From NCBI GenBank assembly GCA_964600385.1, contig CAZRJC010000037.1, positions 1 through 13,314 of the forward strand: a DNA stretch of 13,314 nucleotides, read 5' to 3'. The notes beneath the pieces are model-generated. The model saw only the letters and a program-made list of their open reading frames with translations, made no database searches and was not told the origin of the DNA. The position numbers were made by a program, and so were the translations under genes. The stretch comes from DMER64 sp964600385. GTDB lineage: Bacteria > Bacteroidota > Bacteroidia > Bacteroidales > UBA932. The stretch's first letter is position 1, and every line of letters starts with the position of its first letter. Of this stretch, positions 1 through 8,669 are shown in pieces.

Positions 1-3000
1 ACACATCGGCTCCGTAATCCAGGCCTTCTTTCTTGGCCCGGATGTCTGTCTGGGCAGTTAGTAAAACAATGGGGATGTGGCAGTATATCGGCTCGGACCG
101 TATGGCCCTGCACAGCTCAATTCCGTCCATGACCGGCATGAGTATATCCGTAAGGACCACATCTATGATTCCCTTTTCATCCAGACGCTCCAAAGCTTCT
201 TTCCCGTTATGGGCAGTCGCCACATTGTATAGGCGACCCAGATTCACGGTGAGGAAATTCAGTAATTCCAGATTGTCTTCCACCACAAGTATCGTGTGTT
301 CGAATTCCTCCTCCGGACCGGGCTGTGAGTAGTCCGGATCCACCTGCGATTCGCGCGGGACGTCTTCCAATAGATCTTTTTCCAGGGATTCGGGACGAAT
401 CACCGCTTCAACAAAAGGAATGGAAACGATAAAACGGGTGTTCTCGGAATCGCTTGCTACCTCAATCCTCCCGTTATGCTTTTCAACCAAATGCTTGACA
501 AGCGCCAATCCTATGCCGCTTCCCTCTTTTCTCCTGAAAGAATTGTCATCAGTAATCTGGAAGAAGGGCATGAATATTTTTCCCCAGAATTCCTCAGGAA
601 TCTTATCTCCGTTATTAGATACGGTAATAACAAAGTTTTTTCCGCTTCTCTCAAGTGTTACAGAGATTTTATTCCTGGCATGCTTGAGCGCATTGCTCAA
701 CAGATTGCTGACCACTTTGTTCAACGCCTCTGTATCTACCACACAGGTATATGGCTCATCCGGAATGTTAAGAATCAGGGTTATCCCTTTGAGCCGGCAC
801 ATGGATTGATATCGGTAACATACATTCTTTATCACTTGAGAGATATCTGCCGGCCTGAAACTGTAGACAAATACATTCTGTTCAATTTTCCTGAAATCAA
901 GTAACTGATTGGCGAGTGTATGCAACCGCTCCACATTGCGCTCCATGATGTCATAATTCTCTTTAGAAGTGTCATTGGGCGGCAGCGAGTTAATGATATT
1001 TTCCAGCGGTGCCTTTATCAGACTAAGCGGTGTACGTATCTCATGAATGATATTTGTAAAGAAATTGATCTGTTGTTCGAATAATTCCTTATCCTTCTCC
1101 ATTTGATACAGCAGGATATTGCTTTCCATTTTCCGTTTCTGACTTTTTCTCACCAGTTCCAGTGCCAGGTAAATGCCCGAGGCTATAACCAGAAAATACA
1201 GAACTATCATAAACGGACGTTTCCCAAAAGCCTTTTTCACATATACAGGAACCGAAGCGCCCTCTTCATTCCATACACCGTCGCTGTTTGCTCCTTTAAC
1301 ATGAAATACATACCGTCCCGGTGGCAAACTGCTGTATAAAGCGTTCCTGTCGAACCCCGTATGCATCCATGGCTCTTCAAGTCCTTCCATATAATAGGCG
1401 TACCTGTTATTGCGGGGGGAAACATAGCTCAGGGTTACAAAATCGACACTGAAAGTGGCATTCCCCGGACCCAGTTCAATAACTCCTTTACTGTTTGGAG
1501 ACAGCTCCCCTCCAGTGCCTTTCGTGCCGGTAATGTGGACTTTTGGCGGGTTGGTATTAATATGCAACATTTCAGGATTAACTACCAGAATCCCGCCGGT
1601 ACGTCCAAAAAGCATAGTGCCGTCCGGCATGGAATAACTTGCATTATTACAGTACTGGCTTCCCAATGAATTGGTTCCTTCTTCAATAACACGCACTTTT
1701 CCGCTTTGAGCGTCTATCCGGCATAAAGCTCTTCCTGCCGTAATCCATAAATTGCCTGTATGGTCAGATTCAATTGAACTGATAATATTACTTGGGAGTT
1801 TCCCCTCTTCCACTACTGGAAGGAATAATTGAGTTTCGTAGTTAAATTGGAACAGACCTCGTCCTTCGGTGCCGATATAAAGCTTATTTTGCCTGTCTGT
1901 ATAGAGGCAAATAAGTTTGTTTACCGGCAGCGACCCATTTTCAGTATTATGAGTGAAATGTGTCCATGTCTGCGAAGTGGGATTGTACTGGAATAAGCCT
2001 TTTTCATAAGTTGCCACCCAGATCAGGCCCAGGTGATCTTCCAGGATATCGTGTATTCGTGTATCCCTGACTTCCGGGATACGCATAAAACAATCTTTTT
2101 CGGGCAGGTATCGGTCAAGCCCCAGCAACGTTCCTATGTATAAGTCACCCGATGACGCTCTGAAGATTTTATATACTGCGCTGTGCGATATTGTGGTAGT
2201 ATCTTTATCCACATGACGGTAATAGCGTTTGCTGCCGTTTGAAAGATTGTACCGGAGTAATCCGTCTGAATAAAAACCCACCCAGAGTTCCCTCCCGATT
2301 TCGCAAATGGCACGTACATTCGTATGTTCTATTCTGGAAGAATATGGAATAAACTCTTTTTTTCGCAAGTTAAAACAGCACAGCCCTCCATCTTTTGTCA
2401 TTCCCAGCCAAACGCCTTTCCCATCTGCAGTAGGTTCGACATATGCAACTACCCTGCCTTCTGTTTCGGGTATATCATAGTGCCTGAAATAATCAAAACC
2501 AGGCCTCAGGTAGTGAACTCCATCGTAATAAGCACCTATCCAAAGACCGCCTTCCCGGTCCGGCAATACGGCAAAAACTGAACGAAAATCTTCAGAAGCG
2601 TTATATGTGCTCACTTCCAATCTCTCGTGCTGCTGGGTTAACAGATTAAATGAAAAAAGTCCGTTGTCGGCTCCAAGAATCAATTCATTGGTATTAAGTT
2701 TGACCATGTCGTTTATACCCAGAATTATTTCCTCGGAAGGATTATTGATGTATCTGGATATCTTTCCTGATGTCATATCATACCTTAGCAGCCCGTACGA
2801 AACGGTTCCTATCCACATACAGTTATTTACCGGATCATCAAGAAACGACCTTGGTGATCGTCCCAGCTGAGCTTCGCCGGTATCGGGAATGGGTGTAAAG
2901 ACAAAAGAATCCGATTGGGCGTCATACCTGCAAAAACCGCCATCAAAGGTCGATGCCCACAATATTCCTTTACTGTCCAGACAAATGGACCAGGGATGGG

Positions 3001-3523
3001 TAGTTGAAATTTTATCGGGAGCACTGTACAAAACAAGTTTCTGCTGTTCCGGCCAGTACCTGAAAAGGCCGGTACCGTAAGCAGGAATCCATATTGATCC
3101 GTCCTTCCCATCTATAATATCGTTCACAGGACCCGAAACTGTTTTCCCGTCTTCCGTCGAAGCTGTAAAACGAACAAAACCATTTCCGGCAAGCTCATGT
3201 AAATACACACCATCATCAGTCCCTATCCACAGCTCACCTGTACCGGGCATTTCAAACAGTGAATGAACAAAACTGTTGCCCAACGACAGTGAGTCACCGG
3301 CCACTTTCCTATAGATAATGTTCTCATAACCGTCAAAACAATTCAATCCGTCTTTAGTTCCAAACCACATCATTCCGCGGCTGTCCTGCAGAATGGCCCA
3401 GACCGAACTGTGCGAGAGTTTTTCATTGATATCGGAACCGTTTATCATTGGGCGTGCAACACTTTCTGCTGCAGGTAACAGCAAAAGAATCAAAACGGTC
3501 AGTATTTTCTTTACCCTTATCAT
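1..3523 (-). CDS. Hybrid two-component system sensor/regulator (HTCS), 3'-truncated by the window edge
   Basis: An uninterrupted leftward frame of 1174 codons starts at ATG 3523 and leaves the window without a stop; I checked every line of this register and found none. Residues 1-23 form a signal peptide (KK, leucine-rich core, SVA cut site). About 14 Reg_prop-type blades (repeating LWIGT.DGL..YD patterns) fill roughly residues 30-650, as expected for two seven-bladed periplasmic propellers. A Y_Y_Y domain follows (about 688-755), then one membrane helix (about 771-791). The HisKA domain has His827 in IIHEIRTPLSL. The HATPase has N-box Asn944 and a GSGIGL G2 box at 1001-1006. A receiver domain starts near 1077, with acidic residues Glu1082/Asp1083 and phospho-acceptor Asp1126 in LTDILMP. 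The end of the receiver and the usual AraC-type HTH lie outside; family members are about 1300-1400 residues. Oddities are Gln1158 in LLTAQTD, where receivers normally have Lys, and a degenerate G1 box (NNGDKI). Divergence from susC suggests it controls susCD. The ligand cannot be inferred. Confidence 0.95.
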   Translation of the reverse strand, partial: MIRVKKILTVLILLLLPAAESVARPMINGSDINEKLSHSSVWAILQDSRGMMWFGTKDGLNCFDGYENIIYRKVAGDSLSLGNSFVHSLFEMPGTGELWIGTDDGVYLHELAGNGFVRFTASTEDGKTVSGPVNDIIDGKDGSIWIPAYGTGLFRYWPEQQKLVLYSAPDKISTTHPWSICLDSKGILWASTFDGGFCRYDAQSDSFVFTPIPDTGEAQLGRSPRSFLDDPVNNCMWIGTVSYGLLRYDMTSGKISRYINNPSEEIILGINDMVKLNTNELILGADNGLFSFNLLTQQHERLEVSTYNASEDFRSVFAVLPDREGGLWIGAYYDGVHYLRPGFDYFRHYDIPETEGRVVAYVEPTADGKGVWLGMTKDGGLCCFNLRKKEFIPYSSRIEHTNVRAICEIGRELWVGFYSDGLLRYNLSNGSKRYYRHVDKDTTTISHSAVYKIFRASSGDLYIGTLLGLDRYLPEKDCFMRIPEVRDTRIHDILEDHLGLIWVATYEKGLFQYNPTSQTWTHFTHNTENGSLPVNKLICLYTDRQNKLYIGTEGRGLFQFNYETQLFLPVVEEGKLPSNIISSIESDHTGNLWITAGRALCRIDAQSGKVRVIEEGTNSLGSQYCNNASYSMPDGTMLFGRTGGILVVNPEMLHINTNPPKVHITGTKGTGGELSPNSKGVIELGPGNATFSVDFVTLSYVSPRNNRYAYYMEGLEEPWMHTGFDRNALYSSLPPGRYVFHVKGANSDGVWNEEGASVPVYVKKAFGKRPFMIVLYFLVIASGIYLALELVRKSQKRKMESNILLYQMEKDKELFEQQINFFTNIIHEIRTPLSLIKAPLENIINSLPPNDTSKENYDIMERNVERLHTLANQLLDFRKIEQNVFVYSFRPADISQVIKNVCYRYQSMCRLKGITLILNIPDEPYTCVVDTEALNKVVSNLLSNALKHARNKISVTLERSGKNFVITVSNNGDKIPEEFWGKIFMPFFQITDDNSFRRKEGSGIGLALVKHLVEKHNGRIEVASDSENTRFIVSIPFVEAVIRPESLEKDLLEDVPRESQVDPDYSQPGPEEEFEHTILVVEDNLELLNFLTVNLGRLYNVATAHNGKEALERLDEKGIIDVVLTDILMPVMDGIELCRAIRSEPIYCHIPIVLLTAQTDIRAKKEGLDYGADV

Positions 3524-3539
3524 CCTCTGAGATTAAAGG

Positions 3540-3547
3540 CAAAAGTA
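3540..3547 (-). promoter_or_regulatory. Candidate -7 box for the HTCS gene
   Basis: On the minus strand the bases read TACTTTTG, an exact match to the Bacteroides -7 consensus TAnnTTTG, 16 bp upstream of the HTCS start codon. A partial -33 match (ATTG at 3568-3565) lies 17 bp further upstream, slightly closer than the usual 19-21 bp. If used, the mRNA leader would be only about 10 nt. A second exact match, TATTTTTG at 3599-3592, lies inside the upstream palindrome but has no good -33 partner. Confidence 0.4.
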
Positions 3548-3593
3548 AAGAAATACTCCATCACCAATTCGAAAAATAATGCACAGAATTGCA

Positions 3594-3628
3594 AAAATAC
3601 TGCAAAACCCGACGTTTTACAGTATTTT
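3594..3628. promoter_or_regulatory. 35-bp interrupted palindrome, possible operator between HTCS and susC
   Basis: The arms AAAATACTG (3594-3602) and CAGTATTTT (3620-3628) are perfect reverse complements. After one mismatched position on each side, the inner arms AAAAC (3604-3608) and GTTTT (3614-3618) also pair, around a 5-base centre CCGAC. That gives 14 of 15 symmetric positions. It sits in the 192-bp region between two divergent genes, upstream of the likely susC promoter. It is AT-rich, with no T-run of terminator type next to a GC stem, so an operator is more likely than a terminator. Which protein binds it is unknown. Confidence 0.5.
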
Positions 3629-3647
3629 ATTATTTCCTGAAAGAAAC

Positions 3648-3676
3648 GTTGCATCCCTTCCGTTATATTATGTTTT
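3648..3676 (+). promoter_or_regulatory. Weak candidate promoter for susCD
   Basis: TATGTTTT at 3669-3676 matches seven of eight positions of TAnnTTTG, and GTTGC at 3648-3652 resembles a degenerate -33 element about 17 bp upstream. An alternative, TATTTTG at 3676-3682, is one base short of consensus. The leader before ATG 3716 would be about 35 nt. This is inferred from motif and position only. Confidence 0.25.
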
Positions 3677-3715
3677 ATTTTGCAATACAACTTAAAACTA
3701 CTTTTTTATATCATT

Positions 3716-6700
3716 ATGAAAGGAAATAATTATAAACTTAAAGTATTTGCCTTTGTTCTGGCGGCAGTGGTTTCCAACGCAGCCTTTGCTCAGGCAAATG
3801 TCAAAATTTCGGGCGTAGTGCTTTCAGGCGCAAACGAACCTCTCATTGGAGTAACCGTTATGCAGCAGGGCACCTCAAACGGAGTTACCACAGACGTAGA
3901 CGGAAAATACAGTCTGACGGTTCCGGAAAACGCTGTCCTGGAGGCATCCTATATGGGCTTCATGACAGAAGTAATGCCTGTCAGGGCTGGTGTTTTTGTT
4001 TACAATTTTACTCTAAAGGAAGATGACCGTTGGCTGGAAGAGGTTGTTGTGATGGGATACGGTATCCAGAAAAAAAGACTGGTCACGGGAGCTACCATCC
4101 AGGTAAAAGGCGAGAACATAGAAAAACTGAATACGGTAAACGTATTGGGCGCCTTGCAGAGTCAAAGTCCGGGTGTATATATTACCCAAAGTTCCGGACA
4201 GGTAGGGGAAGGTTTTAATATTAACATCCGTGGTTTGGGTACTACAGGGAGCAGCACGCCTCTTTATGTAATTGACGGAGTGGCCGGAGGTTCTCTCAGT
4301 TCACTGAACCCAACCGACATTGAGTCTATTGACGTGTTAAAAGACGCAGCCTCGGCTGCCATTTACGGAGCACGTGCCGCCAACGGCGTTGTACTTGTGA
4401 CTACCAAGCAGGGTAAAGCCGGTCAGTTACGTATAACCTACGACGGCTACTACGGAGTGCAAAACGCCATTACAAACGGTGTAACTCCGCTCAATGCAGA
4501 ACAATATATGGAAATCATCAATAAAGCGTTACTTACCCAGGACAGTTCGGGCAGCCTGCTCTATGACTGGGATGCCGAATTACCCGCCTCCATGCTGGCT
4601 TCCATCAAGAATGGATCCTGGAAGGGAACCAACTGGCTTGAAGAAGGCACTCAGAAGAATGCGCCTATTACCAGTCATGCACTGAACGTCATCGGAGGTA
4701 CGGAACAATCGCGTTTCTCCCTCGGCTTTTCTTATCTCATGCAGGAAGGCACCATCGGGTATCCCGCAACGCCTCATTACGACCGCTATACCGCCCGTTT
4801 AAACTCTGACCATTCTCTATGGAAAAAGAACGGACGCGATATCATCCGTTTTGGTGAAAACATTGTTTTCTCTAACTACAGCAAATCAGGTGTAAGTATT
4901 GGTAACATGTATAGCAACAACGTACGTAATCTCCTTAAGATGACCCCACTGTTGCCGGCTTATAACGAATCGGGTGATTACTATATTTATAAGGATATGG
5001 TCTCCGATGGTTGGGAATTTGACCAGGCCCTGAACAACCCGCTTGCACAATTGGACTATACACGGAAAAACAGAAATTCAATTACCAGAAGATTGCAGGC
5101 CAACGCATTTCTCGAAATAATGCCCATTAAGGAGTTGAAATTCAAGAGCAGCGTAGGATACGATTATTATCAGAATTCATACCGTTATTACGTTCCCACC
5201 TACATTCTTTCATCAAAAACCACTAACGATACAGACGACGTGACACAGGGACAATCCTGGAGTACAAACTGGACCTGGGAAAACACCCTGAACTATACCA
5301 AAACGTTCGGAGATCATTCATTCGATATATTGGTAGGACAATCCCTTGAAAAATGGGGTAACGGAGAAAGCATGTCTATCAAGAATTCCAATTCGCTTTT
5401 CCCCGGATCCTACGACCATGCTTATATTGACAACACACAGGGCCTTGACACCACAAATACCGACATCTCGGGCGAACCTTCAGACGCCGGCAGCCTGGTT
5501 TCTTTCTTTGGCCGTATCAACTACAACTACAAAGAAAAATACCTGCTTTCTGCTGTCATGCGCGCAGACGGTTCTTCCAACTTCGCCAGAGGTAAACGCT
5601 GGGGGTATTTCCCTTCGGTATCGGCAGGCTGGATCATCACTAAAGAACCTTTCATGGAATCCGTCACAGACGTCATGAGCTTCTTTAAATTACGCGGAAG
5701 CTGGGGTCAGAACGGGAACTGCAACATATCCAACTTCCAGTACCTGGCTACTATTGCTTTTAATACAGACGCTTACTATTATGAAGATAAGAACACCCCT
5801 GCCACCGGAGCTTATCCCGACATCCTGCCCAACGCAGACGTTACCTGGGAAACATCGGAACAGCTTGACCTGGGATTCGATGCACGTTTCTTCGATTCCC
5901 GCCTGGGCGTGAATTTCGACTGGTATATCAAGACCACTAAAGACTGGCTGGTAGTGGCTCCCACACTGGCATCCTATGGAACAGGTGCTCCTTATATCAA
6001 TGGAGGGGACGTAGAGAACAGAGGTGTTGAACTGGCCCTTTCATGGAACGATCAGGTTGGAAAAGATTTCCAATACGACATCAACCTGAATTTTGCACAT
6101 AATCAGAATAAAGTGCTCCGGCTTGCCAACGAAGAAGGTATCATCCACGGTCCGGGCGCCGTCATTGCAGAAAACACTACTGAAGCATTCCGCGTACAGG
6201 TGGGCTATCCCATGGGTTATTACTGGGGTTACAAAACCCTGGGCGTATTCCAGAATCAGGCCCAAATTGATGCATTCCTGGCCAACGGTGGCGTAACCAA
6301 ACAGGGGTCTCCCAAACCTGGTGACATGATCTTCCAGGATACCGACGGCGATGGAGTGATAGACGAAAAAGACAAGACTTTCATTGGTAATCCTCACCCC
6401 GATTTCACGGGCAGCTTCTCTCTGAACCTTGCCTATAAAGGATTTGATTTCTCTGTTACCGCCTATGGCGCGTTTGGCCAGCAGGTAATGAAATCGTACC
6501 GTTCTTTCTCTGACACCCCCAACGACAACTACACAACAGACGTGTATACCAAATACTGGACAGGAGAAGGCTCAACCAACCGTTACCCTGCATTCTCCTA
6601 CGGCAAACATGAGAACTTCAAAGACATATCCGACGTTTACGTAGAAGATGCAGATTTTGTAAAAATCTCCAACGTTACCATCGGGTATAATTTCAAAAAA

Positions 6701-6892
6701 GCATGGAAAAATCTGCCGGCTTCTCAATTGAGGCTCTATGTGGCTGCACAGAACCTGTTTACTATTTCCGGCTACTCGGGTATGGACCCCGAAGTAGGTG
6801 ACGGAGGCGGTTACTCCTGGACATCCGGTATCGACAGTGGATACTATCCCAGTTCCAGAACGTTTATGGTAGGTATCAACCTGAAATTCTAA
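3716..6892 (+). CDS. susC-like: SusC/RagA-family TonB-dependent outer-membrane transporter
   Basis: This outer-membrane barrel imports large nutrients using TonB energy, with a SusD lipoprotein as its lid. I start it at ATG 3716 (1058 aa). A longer reading from TTG 3680 adds 12 residues ahead of an already complete signal peptide. The signal peptide ends AAFA before Gln26. Residues about 28-101 are a carboxypeptidase-regulatory-like domain (VSGVV-type start, DVDGKYSL). The TonB-box-like stretch EEVVVMGYG is at 108-116. The plug follows to about 245, with family-typical NIRGLGTTG, YVIDGVAGG, VLKDAASAAIYG and ANGVVLVTTK. The rest is barrel. DTDGDGVIDEKDK (875-887) resembles the calcium-loop-like segment common in this family. 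The protein ends in ..GINLKF, with the C-terminal Phe expected for barrel assembly. susD follows 20 bp later on the same strand. The substrate is not readable from sequence. Confidence 0.96.
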   Translation: MKGNNYKLKVFAFVLAAVVSNAAFAQANVKISGVVLSGANEPLIGVTVMQQGTSNGVTTDVDGKYSLTVPENAVLEASYMGFMTEVMPVRAGVFVYNFTLKEDDRWLEEVVVMGYGIQKKRLVTGATIQVKGENIEKLNTVNVLGALQSQSPGVYITQSSGQVGEGFNINIRGLGTTGSSTPLYVIDGVAGGSLSSLNPTDIESIDVLKDAASAAIYGARAANGVVLVTTKQGKAGQLRITYDGYYGVQNAITNGVTPLNAEQYMEIINKALLTQDSSGSLLYDWDAELPASMLASIKNGSWKGTNWLEEGTQKNAPITSHALNVIGGTEQSRFSLGFSYLMQEGTIGYPATPHYDRYTARLNSDHSLWKKNGRDIIRFGENIVFSNYSKSGVSIGNMYSNNVRNLLKMTPLLPAYNESGDYYIYKDMVSDGWEFDQALNNPLAQLDYTRKNRNSITRRLQANAFLEIMPIKELKFKSSVGYDYYQNSYRYYVPTYILSSKTTNDTDDVTQGQSWSTNWTWENTLNYTKTFGDHSFDILVGQSLEKWGNGESMSIKNSNSLFPGSYDHAYIDNTQGLDTTNTDISGEPSDAGSLVSFFGRINYNYKEKYLLSAVMRADGSSNFARGKRWGYFPSVSAGWIITKEPFMESVTDVMSFFKLRGSWGQNGNCNISNFQYLATIAFNTDAYYYEDKNTPATGAYPDILPNADVTWETSEQLDLGFDARFFDSRLGVNFDWYIKTTKDWLVVAPTLASYGTGAPYINGGDVENRGVELALSWNDQVGKDFQYDINLNFAHNQNKVLRLANEEGIIHGPGAVIAENTTEAFRVQVGYPMGYYWGYKTLGVFQNQAQIDAFLANGGVTKQGSPKPGDMIFQDTDGDGVIDEKDKTFIGNPHPDFTGSFSLNLAYKGFDFSVTAYGAFGQQVMKSYRSFSDTPNDNYTTDVYTKYWTGEGSTNRYPAFSYGKHENFKDISDVYVEDADFVKISNVTIGYNFKKAWKNLPASQLRLYVAAQNLFTISGYSGMDPEVGDGGGYSWTSGIDSGYYPSSRTFMVGINLKF

Positions 6893-6912
6893 TTTGAAAG
6901 AAACTGACAGAT

Positions 6913-8607
6913 ATGAAAAGACTAATTTATATTATAGCAGCAAGCATCTTCCTTTTTGCCGGTTGTGAAAATTTCCTGGATACCGAAAGTTATACCAAGA
7001 AAAACACCTCCAACTTTCCTGCAACCCAGGCCGATGCAGAGCAAATGGTTACCGGCATTTATGCCTCAATGAACGACTTGATCAGGGATCCCGAGTCACA
7101 TCCGTTCTTTATTTTTGATATAGCCGGTGACGACCGTTTTGGCGGTGGAAGTACCAGTAACAGGGGCGCTCAGTCCATGGACCGTATCATGAACTCAGGT
7201 GTAAGCTTCCTGGAACCGCTGTGGAAAGTTCGTTATTCCGGGATTTTCCGTGCTAATAACGCTATCGAAACTATGGATAACGTGAAAGGATGGGTCTCTG
7301 AAGGCAAACATGATCAATTACTGGGCGAGGCTTATTTCCTTCGTGCCCTGTTCTATTTTGACCTGGTTCAGGTGTTCGGCCAGGTTCCCCTTATTCTGGA
7401 AACTGCCCCTCAAAATCTTCCGAAAGCTCCGGCAGACGAGATTTATGCTCAAATTGCCTCGGACTTGAAAAATGCCATTGAACTGTCACCCGCATTGCCT
7501 TTCCCCACCTATGGGAACGGACATGCCTCAAAATGGGCTGCAGAAGCACTTATGGCACGTGTTTACATGTTCTATACCGGTTTTTATAACAAATCTTCTC
7601 TGCCTTTAGTAGGCGGCGGTTCCATCAGCAAACAGAATGTTGTAGCCTATCTTGAAGATTGTATCAATAACAGCGGCCATACTTTGGTTAGTGACCAGCG
7701 GAACATATGGCCCTACAGCAATCCCTATACCGGAGCCAATTATCAGTACGACATCGAGAACGGCCTTAATTGGGAAGGAGACGGCTGCAAGGAAACTATT
7801 TTTGCCCTCAAATTCTCCAACACCGGAAGCAATGGATACTTTAACCGTATTGTGGAATACTATGGCATGCGAAAATCCGATGCATCCTGTTTCCCCTTTA
7901 TTCCTCAGGGTTATTCCAACGGACCTGTCAATTTGAAACTATGGAACGACTGGTTGTCCGACCCGGATTATGCCAATGACTACCGTGTTAGAGGGTCTAT
8001 ATGCAGGGAACAGGACGAAATTCCCGGCTACAAGGGAGACAAGACAAAAGAGGTAGAAAAAACCCGTCTGTGGGCTAAAAAATACCTGGGCACGGGAGCT
8101 TACGAAGGCAGCAACCTCGTCATCTCTTACGCATACTTTTACGGTGGTTTGAACAACCGTCAGTCTGGCCTTACATCGGACATCATCCTTATCCGCATGG
8201 CCGATGTGTACCTGATGCATTCCGAGCTGACCGAGACGGTAACGTACATGAACAAAGTTCGTGCACGTGCCAAACTGGCCCCCTTTGCTGCTTATTCACT
8301 TCAGAATCTGAAGAAGGAACGCCGCTATGAACTCTGTTTTGAAGCACTTCGCTACAATGACCTGCGCCGTTGGGGAGATGTTCGCGAGATTGTTGAAAAC
8401 CAGGAAGGAGTTGCCATTACAAACCGTGGAGTGGCAGGAAAATACACCTTTGGCCAGTTTGATTTCATGGCACGGTACAACGCTACCGGTGGTGGATTCC
8501 TTAAGATTCCCGATTCACAGGTCACCCTGTCCGAGGGCGTTCTGGAACAGAATCCCGGCTGGGACAGCGCATATGACTTCATAAGCCTTCCCTATTACGC
8601 CAATTAA
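6913..8607 (+). CDS. susD-like: SusD/RagB-family surface nutrient-binding lipoprotein
   Basis: This 564-residue protein is the lid and binding partner of the preceding SusC. The N-terminus has a short basic start (KR), a hydrophobic stretch and lipobox LFAGC, so Cys18 should be lipidated. CENFLDTES right after it is the usual SusD opening, and the acidic residue beside Cys fits surface export. The helical TPR-like body is recognisable, for example GEAYFLRALFYFDLVQVFG near residue 140. The family C-terminal motif RRYELCFEALRYNDLRRWG starts near residue 470. Length matches the family. It is almost certainly cotranscribed with susC (20-bp gap) and followed by a strong terminator. SusD sequence varies with ligand and I cannot name the ligand here. 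No frameshift or truncation is seen. Confidence 0.96.
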   Translation: MKRLIYIIAASIFLFAGCENFLDTESYTKKNTSNFPATQADAEQMVTGIYASMNDLIRDPESHPFFIFDIAGDDRFGGGSTSNRGAQSMDRIMNSGVSFLEPLWKVRYSGIFRANNAIETMDNVKGWVSEGKHDQLLGEAYFLRALFYFDLVQVFGQVPLILETAPQNLPKAPADEIYAQIASDLKNAIELSPALPFPTYGNGHASKWAAEALMARVYMFYTGFYNKSSLPLVGGGSISKQNVVAYLEDCINNSGHTLVSDQRNIWPYSNPYTGANYQYDIENGLNWEGDGCKETIFALKFSNTGSNGYFNRIVEYYGMRKSDASCFPFIPQGYSNGPVNLKLWNDWLSDPDYANDYRVRGSICREQDEIPGYKGDKTKEVEKTRLWAKKYLGTGAYEGSNLVISYAYFYGGLNNRQSGLTSDIILIRMADVYLMHSELTETVTYMNKVRARAKLAPFAAYSLQNLKKERRYELCFEALRYNDLRRWGDVREIVENQEGVAITNRGVAGKYTFGQFDFMARYNATGGGFLKIPDSQVTLSEGVLEQNPGWDSAYDFISLPYYAN

Positions 8608-8628
8608 AAGGGGAAAACATCAAACAAG

Positions 8629-8658
8629 AAAATCCGCTTCAAAAGAGCGGATTTTTTT
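8629..8658 (+). terminator. Rho-independent terminator after susD
   Basis: AAAATCCGCT (8629-8638) pairs perfectly with AGCGGATTTT (8646-8655) around the loop TCAAAAG. A run of seven T residues (8652-8658) overlaps the distal arm. It lies 21 bp after the susD stop and just 11 bp before the start codon of the next gene. It therefore separates susCD from the peptidase gene or lets only part of the transcription through. Confidence 0.9.
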
Positions 8659-8665
8659 ATCTTTG
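8658..8665 (+). promoter_or_regulatory. Candidate -7 box for the C69 peptidase gene, overlapping the terminator tail
   Basis: TATCTTTG is an exact match to TAnnTTTG. It starts on the last T of the susD terminator and ends 4 bp before ATG 8670. No convincing -33 TTTG is seen 19-21 bp upstream, where the terminator stem lies. If functional, the transcript would start at or next to the start codon, with essentially no leader. Confidence 0.35.
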
Positions 8666-8669
8666 GATT

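Noticed and set aside
33..3111. Several 60-142-codon frames antisense or out of frame to the HTCS gene
   Set aside because: They overlap a clearly conserved multidomain protein, lack ribosome sites and resemble no family, so they are shadows of the real gene.
2..3523. Frameshift or pseudogene in the HTCS gene
   Set aside because: No complete frame is visible only because the gene runs off the window. Codon-by-codon inspection of the minus register found no stop in 1174 codons, and the domains are in normal order.
3680..3715. Longer susC start at TTG 3680
   Set aside because: It adds 12 residues in front of a complete signal peptide beginning at ATG 3716, overlaps the candidate promoter, and TTG is a rarer start. 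ATG 3716 explains the export signal best.
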